Below, one piece after another: positions 40,911 to 48,117 of a stretch of DNA of 64,000 bases (within the stretch, counting starts at the first letter, position 1; each line of letters opens with the position of its first letter). This stretch comes from Clostridia bacterium. GTDB taxonomy: Bacteria > Bacillota > Clostridia > Oscillospirales > Acutalibacteraceae. The translations under genes were made by a program, and so were the position numbers. Location: NCBI GenBank assembly GCA_900755895.1, contig CAAEIG010000138.1:27436-91435 (forward strand). The letters are read 5' to 3'. The notes under the pieces are model-generated. The model made no database searches, was not told the DNA's origin, and worked only from the letters and a program-made list of their open reading frames with translations.

Positions 40911-42362
40911 ATGGCGACAGTGCGAACAAGGTTTGCTCCCAGCCCCACGGGGTTCATGCATGTGGGCAATCTGCGGACGGCGCTTTATGAGTACCTGGTG
41001 GCAAAATCCCAGGGCGGAAAATTTGTCCTTCGCATTGAGGACACGGATCAGCAGCGCTTGGTAGAGGGTGCTGAGGATGTGATCTACAAGACCCTGAAAA
41101 CAGTGGGTCTAAAGCACGACGAAGGTCCTGATGTGGGCGGCGAATATGGCCCCTATGTCCAGAGCCAGCGCAAGGACCTCTACAAGCCCTATGCGGAGCA
41201 GTTGGTTCGGGATGGCAAGGCCTATTACTGCTTCTGCACCAAGGAGCGGCTGGAGTCCCTTCACGATGAACAGGGCATTGGCGGCTATGACCGTCATTGC
41301 CGGGATCTGCCCCAGGAGGAGGTCCAGCGTCTGTTGGATGCTGGCACTCCTTACGTGATTCGGCAGAAGGTGCCCCTCACTGGCTCCACCACTTTTGAGG
41401 ACGCAGTGTTCGGCTCCATCACCATTGAGAATAAGGAAATTGAGGATCAGGTGCTGCTCAAGGCGGACGGGTATCCCACCTACAACTTCGCCAACGTCAT
41501 CGACGACCACCTGATGCATATCACCCATGTGGTCCGGGGCAGCGAGTACTTGACTTCTACACCCAAGTACAATCTGCTGTATGAGGCCTTTGGCTGGGAG
41601 ATTCCCACCTATGTCCACTTGCCCCTCATTATGGGCAAGAACGAGGATGGCAGCGTGTCCAAGCTGTCCAAGCGCCACGGGTCCACCAGCTTTGAGGGTC
41701 TGGTGCAGGAGGGGTATCTGCCCCCGGTTATCACCAACTATATTGCCCTGTTGGGCTGGGCTCCCAAGGACAACCAGGAGATCTTCTCCCTGCAGGAGCT
41801 GGAAAAAGCCTTCTCCATTGACGGCATCAGCAAGTCTCCGGCAGTGTTTGATTATGACAAGCTCAATTGGTTCAATGCCGAGTATATCAAGGCTATGAAC
41901 GAGGAGGAGTTCACCTCCCACGCTATGCCCTATTACAAAGAAGTGTTCGGCGAGGAGCAGAAGCCCTGGAGCGTGCTCTATTCCATTCTGCCCGCCCGGA
42001 TCACTAAGTTTCAGGAGATTCCCGGGCTGCTCCATTTCTTCAAAGAGCTTCCCGAGTATTCTGTGGACTTCTTTGTCAACAAAAAGAGCAAGACCACTCT
42101 GGAGAACTCTCCTCAGATGCTTCAGGCTGCAATTCCCGTGCTGGAGGGCTTGGCGGATTGGAACGTGGATGCCATCCACGACAGTCTCATCGCCCTGGCC
42201 GGGGAGTTGGGTGTGAAGAACGGCACGCTGCTGTGGCCTGTGCGTATTGCGGCAGCGGGCACTTTGGTCACTCCCGGCGGCGCTATGGAGATCCTGGCGC
42301 TGTTGGGCCGTGAGGAAGCACTCCGCCGGTTGAAGCTGGGTCTGGCCAAACTGCAGGGTTGA
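40911..42362 (+). CDS. gltX: glutamyl-tRNA synthetase
   Basis: A 483-residue class I synthetase that charges tRNA-Glu. The HIGH-like motif is FAPSPTGFMHVGNLRTAL (10-27) and the KMSKS-like motif VSKLSKRHG near 246. The CFCTKERL segment near 105 lies in the zinc-like insert. The C-terminal helical anticodon-binding domain is complete. It precedes glnS by 53 bp and probably shares its transcript, so Glu and Gln charging are co-expressed. Confidence 0.95.
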   Translation: MATVRTRFAPSPTGFMHVGNLRTALYEYLVAKSQGGKFVLRIEDTDQQRLVEGAEDVIYKTLKTVGLKHDEGPDVGGEYGPYVQSQRKDLYKPYAEQLVRDGKAYYCFCTKERLESLHDEQGIGGYDRHCRDLPQEEVQRLLDAGTPYVIRQKVPLTGSTTFEDAVFGSITIENKEIEDQVLLKADGYPTYNFANVIDDHLMHITHVVRGSEYLTSTPKYNLLYEAFGWEIPTYVHLPLIMGKNEDGSVSKLSKRHGSTSFEGLVQEGYLPPVITNYIALLGWAPKDNQEIFSLQELEKAFSIDGISKSPAVFDYDKLNWFNAEYIKAMNEEEFTSHAMPYYKEVFGEEQKPWSVLYSILPARITKFQEIPGLLHFFKELPEYSVDFFVNKKSKTTLENSPQMLQAAIPVLEGLADWNVDAIHDSLIALAGELGVKNGTLLWPVRIAAAGTLVTPGGAMEILALLGREEALRRLKLGLAKLQG

Positions 42363-42415
42363 TCCCCTGTTTGGAAATACAAAACGTAATCCCTTAGAAA
42401 GGAACCGTGATTGCT

Positions 42416-44104
42416 ATGAGTGAAAAGATCAACTTTGACGAGGTCTCTTCCACAAATTTCATTGACGATTTTGTGAAAGAGGATATGGGCCCCGGCGGCA
42501 GAACCGAGGGGATGCAGGTGCATACCCGTTTCCCACCTGAGCCCAACGGATATCTGCACATTGGCCACGCCAAGGCGATTTATATTGACTTTGGCACTGC
42601 AGAGCGTTTTGGCGGCATCTGCAATCTGCGTATGGACGACACCAACCCCACCAAAGAGGACGTGGAGTATGTGGATGCCATCAAAGAGGATATCCACTGG
42701 TTGGGGTATGACTGGGACGACCGCTTCTACTATGCTTCCGACTATTTTGAGGCCATGTACCAAGGCGCTGAAGAGCTGATTGAAAAGGGCCTGGCATATG
42801 TGTGTGAGCTGACCGCGGACCAGATGAAGGAAATGCGGGGCGATTTGAACACCCCCGCCACCAGCCCTTACCGGGACCGGCCCAAGGAGGAGAGCCTGGA
42901 CCTGTTCCGCCGGATGCGCGCTGGAGAGTTCCCCAATGGCCGCATGACCTTGCGGGCTAAGATCGACCTGGCCTCCGGCAACTTTAATATGCGGGATCCC
43001 GTGATTTACCGCATCAACCACACTCCTCATCATCGGACTGGTGACAAGTGGTGCATCTATCCCATGTATGACTATGCTCATCCCTTTGAGGATGCCATGG
43101 AGTGCATCACCCATTCTCTCTGCTCTCTGGAGTTTGAGGACCACCGTCCCTTCTACGATTGGGTGATTCAGAATGTGACCCTGCCCTCTAAGCCCCGTCA
43201 GATCGAATTTGCCCGCCTTGGCATCAATAACACTGTGATGAGCAAGCGGAAGCTGCGCACTCTGGTGGAAGAGGGCTATGTGGCTGGCTGGGATGATCCC
43301 CGGATGCCCACCCTGTGCGGTTTGCGCCGCCGTGGCTATACACCTGCTTCCATCCGGAACTTCAGTGAGCGCAACGGCGTGTCTAAGGTCAATTCCACGG
43401 TGGAGTACGCCTTTTTGGAGTACTGCCTGCGGGAGGATCTGAACTTGAATGCCCGGCGTGCTATGGCGGTTTTGGACCCGGTCAAGCTGACCATCACCAA
43501 TTACCCTGAGGACAAGTCCGAGCTGTTTGAGGTGGAAAACAACCCCAATAAGCCCGAGGAAGGAAACCGGCAGGTCAGTTTCTCTCGCACTGTGTACGTG
43601 GAGCGGGAGGACTTCCTGGAGGAGCCCGTGCCCAAGTATAAGCGGCTGTATCCTGGTGGTCCCGAGTGCCGCTTGAAGGGCGCCTACCTGATCCGCTGCA
43701 CCGGCTGTGTCAAGGACGAGACCGGCAAGGTGACAGAGATTCTGGCAGAGTACGATCCCGAGAGCAGCGGCGGTAATCCTGCGGATGGCCGCAAGGTGAA
43801 GGGCGCAACCATTCATTGGGTGAACGCAGCGGATGCGTTGGATGCTGAAATCCGTCTGTACGACAACCTGTTCACCGTGGCCAACCCTGACGAGGGTAAT
43901 TTCCTGGATTACCTGAATCCAGATTCCCTCAAGGTGCTGAAGGGCTGCAAGGTGGAGCGTGCTTTGGAGGACGCCAAACCTGGTGAGAACTATCAGTTCC
44001 TGCGCCAGGGCTACTTCTGCGTGGACAACAAAGATTCCAAGCCCGGTGCATTGGTGTTCAATCGTTCTGTGAAGCTGAAGGACAGCTTTAAGCCCGCCAA
44101 TTGA
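42416..44104 (+). CDS. glnS: glutaminyl-tRNA synthetase
   Basis: A 562-residue class I enzyme for direct charging of tRNA-Gln. Signatures are FPPEPNGYLHIGHAKA near 38-53, the LRMDDTNP segment, and NTVMSKRKL as the KMSKS-type loop near 270, followed by the two beta-barrel anticodon domains. The ATG at 42416 is preferred; a GTG 9 nt upstream is too near the AAAGGA site. GlnRS is uncommon in Firmicutes, which mostly amidate Glu-tRNA-Gln with GatCAB, so it may have been acquired laterally. It sits right behind gltX. Confidence 0.93.
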   Translation: MSEKINFDEVSSTNFIDDFVKEDMGPGGRTEGMQVHTRFPPEPNGYLHIGHAKAIYIDFGTAERFGGICNLRMDDTNPTKEDVEYVDAIKEDIHWLGYDWDDRFYYASDYFEAMYQGAEELIEKGLAYVCELTADQMKEMRGDLNTPATSPYRDRPKEESLDLFRRMRAGEFPNGRMTLRAKIDLASGNFNMRDPVIYRINHTPHHRTGDKWCIYPMYDYAHPFEDAMECITHSLCSLEFEDHRPFYDWVIQNVTLPSKPRQIEFARLGINNTVMSKRKLRTLVEEGYVAGWDDPRMPTLCGLRRRGYTPASIRNFSERNGVSKVNSTVEYAFLEYCLREDLNLNARRAMAVLDPVKLTITNYPEDKSELFEVENNPNKPEEGNRQVSFSRTVYVEREDFLEEPVPKYKRLYPGGPECRLKGAYLIRCTGCVKDETGKVTEILAEYDPESSGGNPADGRKVKGATIHWVNAADALDAEIRLYDNLFTVANPDEGNFLDYLNPDSLKVLKGCKVERALEDAKPGENYQFLRQGYFCVDNKDSKPGALVFNRSVKLKDSFKPAN

Positions 44105-44157
44105 CAAAGGCGGCAGGGCGGGAGTGGACCCGTCCGTTTTAAGGAGGAGTTAATTGT

Positions 44158-44991
44158 ATGAAGCTCACGTATTTTGGCACAGCCGCAGCAGAAGGACTGC
44201 CGGCGCCATTCTGTGATTGTCCGATTTGCACCCAGGCTCGCAAAGAGAAGGGAAAGAATGTCCGCAGTCGTTCTCAGGCTTTGGTGGATGATAGCCTGCT
44301 GTTGGATTTCCCGGCGGATTCTTACTATCATTTTCTGCAGAACGATGTGAATATGCTGCAGGTGACCGATCTGTTGATAACTCATTCTCACACGGACCAC
44401 TGGTACGTGAAAGATTTGTTTATCACATTTCCTCCCTTTGGACATCACAGCGAGGATTATACGCTGACAGTTCATGGGAACCAGGCTGTTTGCAGTGAGT
44501 TTATGGATGCGGCCAAGGCAGAGAACCCCAAGGTTTTTCAGACGGTCAAGGCGGAGCTGGTGGAAGCCTTTCAGCCTTTTGAAGCTGGCGGCTACCATGT
44601 GACGGCTTTCCCTGCCGACCACTGCTACTCGGAAAAAGCCCTGTTCTATTTGATTGAACGGGACGGCAAGGCTTTGCTCTATGCCCATGATACCGGGTAT
44701 TTCCTGGACAGCGTGTGGGAGTATTTGGCCACTCGCAAAGATCTCCATTTGGGGTTGGTGAGTTTGGATTGCACCCATGGTTTTGAAGATCAGATGACCA
44801 ATCACATGTCCTTCTCCAGCAATGCTCTGGTGCGGGACCGGTTGATTGAGATGGGGCTTGCGGACAGCGAGACGATCTTTGTGTGCAACCATTTCTCACA
44901 CAACTGTGGAGGCACCTATTCCCAGGTTGCTGCCCGGGCCCAGGAGCAGGGAATGCTCGCCAGCTACGATGGGATGACGGTGGAATTTTAA
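44158..44991 (+). CDS. MBL-fold metallohydrolase (PhnP-like)
   Basis: A 277-residue metallo-beta-lactamase-fold protein. The motif THSHTDHW near 80-87 supplies metal ligands, further His lie in PADHCYS near 157 and the Asp in YAHDTGYF near 178, and NHFSHN near the C terminus closes the site. An early Cys pattern (FCDCPICTQAR, 18-28) is typical of PhnP-like phosphodiesterases and binds zinc. The substrate is unknown. AAGGAGGAG precedes the ATG. A terminator follows. It may be co-transcribed with glnS, 53 bp upstream. Confidence 0.85.
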   Translation: MKLTYFGTAAAEGLPAPFCDCPICTQARKEKGKNVRSRSQALVDDSLLLDFPADSYYHFLQNDVNMLQVTDLLITHSHTDHWYVKDLFITFPPFGHHSEDYTLTVHGNQAVCSEFMDAAKAENPKVFQTVKAELVEAFQPFEAGGYHVTAFPADHCYSEKALFYLIERDGKALLYAHDTGYFLDSVWEYLATRKDLHLGLVSLDCTHGFEDQMTNHMSFSSNALVRDRLIEMGLADSETIFVCNHFSHNCGGTYSQVAARAQEQGMLASYDGMTVEF

Positions 44992-45013
44992 CCGTAAAAA
45001 AATGTACGAAGAA

Positions 45014-45042
45014 AAGGCTGCCGGTTTTCGGCGGCCTTTTTT
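45014..45042 (+). terminator. intrinsic terminator after the MBL hydrolase gene
   Basis: AAGGCTGCCG pairs with CGGCGGCCTT around GTTTT, then a T-run. Confidence 0.85.
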
Positions 45043-45077
45043 GTGTTTGTATTGTCACCCTCGATAAAATCAAAAGG

Positions 45078-45106
45078 TTGACAATCAGAGCGACCCGTGA
45101 TACCCT
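45078..45106 (+). promoter_or_regulatory. promoter of birA-bioY
   Basis: TTGACA (45078-45083) and a weak TACCCT (45101-45106) with a 17-bp spacer. Confidence 0.5.
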
Positions 45107-45139
45107 GGACACAGGCAAAAGAGGGAAAGGAGAAGTCGT

Positions 45140-46147
45140 ATGAACGGCACAGATCAGATTTTAGAGCTGTTGGAAGAGGCAGAAGGGCCCCTTTCTGGGG
45201 AAGAGATGGCCCAGCGGCTGGGGATCAGTCGGAATTCCGTGTGGAAAGCTGTACAGCGGCTGCGGGAGGACGGCTATGAGATTGAGGCGGCCACTAATCG
45301 GGGATACCGGTTGGTATCATCGGACAGTGCATTGACTCCTCAAGGGGTGCGCCGGCTGCTTGCGGGACCGGCTCGGGGCTGTGCGATTGATGTGCGAGAT
45401 ACTGTCACCTCCACCAATACGGTGTTGAAGGCCATTGCGGAACAGGGTGGTGCAGAAGGTATGGCCTTGATTGCTCAGCAGCAGACCCAGGGGAAGGGGC
45501 GTTTGGGACGGACGTTTCTCTCGCCCAAGGGAACGGGCCTGTATATAAGTATCCTGTTGAGGCCTAAGTTTTCTGCGGAGGATTCACTAAGCGTCACCAC
45601 GGCGGCGGCTGTGGCCGTGGCGGAGGCCATTGACAGTATCACCGGTCGTCACGCGATGATCAAATGGGTGAATGACGTCTATTTGCAGGGACGAAAGGTG
45701 TGCGGAATCCTGACAGAAGCTTCGGTGGACTTTGAAAACGGTGGATTGCACTATGCCATTGTGGGCATTGGAGTCAATATCCAGGAGCCTCCGGGAGGCT
45801 TTGCGCCGGAAATCCGGGATGTGGCAGGAGCGCTGTACCAAGGGGAGGTTCCCTCTGGCGTGCGAGTGAGGCTGGCTGCTGAGATCCTCAACCGGTTTTT
45901 CGGGTTTTATGAACACCTTACCCAGCGCACATTTATGGAAGCCTATCGCCAGCGGTCCTTGCTCACCGGAATTGAGGTCACATTTACACAAGGGGATAGG
46001 GTTCACGAAGGTCTTGTCCTAGGCGTGGATGATGAAGCCCGGCTTCAAGTGCGTTTGCCCAGCGGCGAAGAAAAACTGTTCTCTGCTGGAGAAGTGAATA
46101 TCAAAAAGGACTTTTTAAAGCGTTTGCGTCGGGACGAGAATGCGTAG
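45140..46147 (+). CDS. birA: biotin protein ligase / biotin operon repressor
   Basis: A 335-residue bifunctional BirA. The N-terminal winged helix (about 1-60, GEEMAQRLGISRNSVWKAVQRLREDGYEIEA) binds DNA. The central ligase domain holds the biotinyl-AMP loop TQGKGRLGRTF near 120 and KWVNDVYL near 174, and a small C-terminal SH3-like domain follows. It attaches biotin to carboxylases and represses biotin genes when charged. It heads an operon with bioY; no biosynthetic bio genes follow, which suggests uptake is the controlled supply. Confidence 0.93.
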   Translation: MNGTDQILELLEEAEGPLSGEEMAQRLGISRNSVWKAVQRLREDGYEIEAATNRGYRLVSSDSALTPQGVRRLLAGPARGCAIDVRDTVTSTNTVLKAIAEQGGAEGMALIAQQQTQGKGRLGRTFLSPKGTGLYISILLRPKFSAEDSLSVTTAAAVAVAEAIDSITGRHAMIKWVNDVYLQGRKVCGILTEASVDFENGGLHYAIVGIGVNIQEPPGGFAPEIRDVAGALYQGEVPSGVRVRLAAEILNRFFGFYEHLTQRTFMEAYRQRSLLTGIEVTFTQGDRVHEGLVLGVDDEARLQVRLPSGEEKLFSAGEVNIKKDFLKRLRRDENA

Positions 46148-46195
46148 AGCGTCCGTGTCCCAAAGGGAAAGAAATCGAGAAGGAGAGAGTCTATT

Positions 46196-46750
46196 ATGAA
46201 AATCCAATGTAAAAATCGGTTGCACAAAATGGTGATGGTGGGTGTGTTTGCGGCAGTTATGGCAGTGCTGTCCCAGATTTCCATCCCGCTGCCCACGGGT
46301 GTTCCTGTGACGCTGCAAACATTTGCTGTGGCTTTGTGTGGCTATGTGTTGGGGGTCCAGATGGGCGGTTTAGCCTTGGCTGTGTACCTGGCCATCGGTG
46401 CAGTGGGACTTCCTGTGTTTGCCGGGTTTAGCGGTGGAATCGGCTCCTTTGCCGGAGTGACGGGTGGATTCCTCTGGGGGTTCTTCCTGATGAGCTTGCT
46501 GTGTGGACTGGGAGCCCAACAGGGAAGAAAATGGCTGGCTTTGGTGCTGGGTTTGGTAGGCCTGGCAGTCTGTGACCTGTGTGGAGCCCTTCAGTTTTCC
46601 GTTGTGATGTCCACCTCGCTGCCCCAGGCACTTTTGACAGCTTGCCTACCCTATCTGGTTAAGGATGTGATCTCTGTGGTGGTGGGCTATTTTGCGGCGC
46701 AGGCCGTGCTTTATGCGCTGAAAAAGTCCAGGCTGGTGACGGAAGCATGA
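46196..46750 (+). CDS. bioY: biotin transporter S component
   Basis: A 184-residue membrane protein with six predicted helices. The BioY signatures VTLQTFAVALCGYVLG near 36 and YLAIGAVGLPVFAGFSGG near 65-82 are present, with the last helix ending in basic residues. It is the substrate-capturing unit of an ECF-type importer; the EcfAT energising module is not in the window. AAGGAGAGAG precedes the ATG. It overlaps the DUF1284 gene by 4 nt. Confidence 0.93.
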   Translation: MKIQCKNRLHKMVMVGVFAAVMAVLSQISIPLPTGVPVTLQTFAVALCGYVLGVQMGGLALAVYLAIGAVGLPVFAGFSGGIGSFAGVTGGFLWGFFLMSLLCGLGAQQGRKWLALVLGLVGLAVCDLCGALQFSVVMSTSLPQALLTACLPYLVKDVISVVVGYFAAQAVLYALKKSRLVTEA

Positions 46751-47160
46751 TGCGCCTGCGAGGACACCATCTGTTTTGTACCACGCTGTTCCAGGGGTGT
46801 GGCTACGACGAGAACTTTGTCGCTCGGATGCAGGAAACACTGTCCGCATTGCGGCAGGGAGCTGCTTTTCGCGTGTGTCGGGAAAGCGATATTCTCTGTG
46901 GGGCATGCCCTCACAAAACAGAAGAGGGATGTGACCTGGGGACGGAGGACGTCCTGAACCGTGATGACGCAGCTCTGGCAGCTGTGGGGCTTGCCCCGGG
47001 AACAGAACTTTGCCTGCCAGAAGTGGGTGCGTTGCTGAAGAAGGTTACAAAGCAGCAGTGGGATTCTGTTTGCGGAGGATGCCGCTGGCAAAGGGAAGGG
47101 CTTTGCTCTTGGGAAGCGTTCCAAGCGTCCGTTGAAAAGCACTTTGGTCAATATGAATGA
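46747..47160 (+). CDS. DUF1284 family Cys-rich protein
   Basis: A 137-residue protein with the DUF1284 start MRLRGHHLFC. About ten Cys are spread in pairs (CRES, CGACPH, CDLG, VCGGCRW, LCSW), suggesting an iron-sulfur or metal centre. The function of this family is unknown. Coupling to bioY by an ATGA overlap hints at a link with biotin or simply co-expression. Two ATGs (46747, 46750) are adjacent; the first gives the overlap. Confidence 0.75.
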   Translation: MMRLRGHHLFCTTLFQGCGYDENFVARMQETLSALRQGAAFRVCRESDILCGACPHKTEEGCDLGTEDVLNRDDAALAAVGLAPGTELCLPEVGALLKKVTKQQWDSVCGGCRWQREGLCSWEAFQASVEKHFGQYE

Positions 47161-47163
47161 TAG

Positions 47164-47207
47164 ATGGGCAGTTTCCGGAAAAATCCGGGACCTGCCCATT
47201 CTTTTTT
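47164..47207 (+). terminator. intrinsic terminator of the birA operon
   Basis: ATGGGCAG pairs with CTGCCCAT, with an inner CCGG/CCGG pairing, followed by TTTTTT. Confidence 0.8.
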
Positions 47208-47361
47208 GAAATTCCTCTTGCTTTCAGAAAAGGAATATACTAAAATAGAGTCAAACAAATCTGGGAAACTGTGTAAAATTCTTGTAAATAAGCGGTGGTT
47301 TTCGGTTGTCTTAACCATTGATTTCCACAGAATTTGATGGCAAGGCAAAGTGTACAAATTA

Positions 47362-47383
47362 TATCGCTAATTGTGTAGCGATA
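47362..47383. promoter_or_regulatory. perfect inverted repeat upstream of rex
   Basis: TATCGCTA-N6-TAGCGATA, ending 15 bp before the -35. It is a good dimer-binding site for an unknown regulator; the sequence does not match the Rex consensus. Confidence 0.55.
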
Positions 47384-47398
47384 CGTACTTCCTGTCAA

Positions 47399-47427
47399 TT
47401 TACAACCTTTCAGGATTCTGTTAAAAT
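47399..47427 (+). promoter_or_regulatory. sigma-A promoter of rex-adhE
   Basis: TTTACA (47399-47404) and TAAAAT (47422-47427), 17 bp apart. Confidence 0.65.
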
Positions 47428-47435
47428 ATTGTCAA
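47418..47435. promoter_or_regulatory. Rex operator candidate
   Basis: CTGTTAA-AATA-TTGTCAA matches 11 of 14 fixed positions of the Rex box TTGTTAA-N4-TTAACAA and overlaps the -10. Occupancy by Rex at low NADH would block transcription of rex and adhE. Confidence 0.55.
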
Positions 47436-47450
47436 AGTCAGGGGAAAGAG

Positions 47451-48095
47451 GTGAGGAAAGTGCCAAGCCGAAGTGTTTCCAAGCAAACCCTGCAGCGGCT
47501 TCCGATGTATTTGAGCTATCTGAAAAGCATGCAGGGCGCCGCAAAGTACATCTCGGCAACGGCAATTGCAGAAGCGCTGAACATGAACCATGTGGTGGTG
47601 AGGAAAGACCTTGCCTCCATCAGCAGCTCTGGCAGGCCCAAAGTGGGTTATGTGCGCGAGGGCCTCATCCAAGAGCTGGAGATCTTTTTGGGGTATGACA
47701 ACACCCAGGACGCCGTGCTGGTGGGCGCCGGGCAGTTGGGAAAGGCACTGCTTGCATATTCCGGCTTTGTGGAATACGGCCTGAACATTGTGGCCGCATT
47801 CGACACAGATCCCCTGAAGGCTAACACAGAAGTGGGGGGCAAGATGATTCTCCCCATGGACCGTTTGGAGGACCTGTGCCAACGGATGAAGGTGCGCATT
47901 GGCATCATCACGGTACCGGGGGAACAAGCCCAAGCGGTCTGCAGCTTGCTAGTCAAAAGTGGGATTTTGGCTGTGTGGAATTTCTCCAACGTCCACTTGG
48001 AGGTATCCGAGGGGATTCTTGTGCAGAATGAAAACATGGCCGTATCCCTAGCCATTCTGTCCAACCATTTGAAGGAACGATTCAGCACAAAATAA
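47451..48095 (+). CDS. rex: redox-sensing transcriptional repressor Rex
   Basis: A 214-residue NADH/NAD sensor. The N-terminal winged helix (about 1-80) includes the recognition region LNMNHVVVRKDLASISSSGRPKVGYV. The Rossmann domain has GAGQLGKAL near 88 and the C-terminal swapping helix ends the protein. NADH releases Rex from DNA so fermentative genes are expressed. The start is GTG 47451 (GGGGAAAGAG upstream), with a second GTG at 47460 also possible. It is 22 bp before adhE, its classical target, and has a Rex box at its own promoter. Confidence 0.92.
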   Translation: MRKVPSRSVSKQTLQRLPMYLSYLKSMQGAAKYISATAIAEALNMNHVVVRKDLASISSSGRPKVGYVREGLIQELEIFLGYDNTQDAVLVGAGQLGKALLAYSGFVEYGLNIVAAFDTDPLKANTEVGGKMILPMDRLEDLCQRMKVRIGIITVPGEQAQAVCSLLVKSGILAVWNFSNVHLEVSEGILVQNENMAVSLAILSNHLKERFSTK

Positions 48096-48117
48096 ATAAA
48101 AAAGGATGGATCATTTC

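Noticed and set aside
42122..44107. A 661-codon minus-strand frame opposite glnS
   Set aside because: It is the shadow of a convincingly identified synthetase gene, without a ribosome site.
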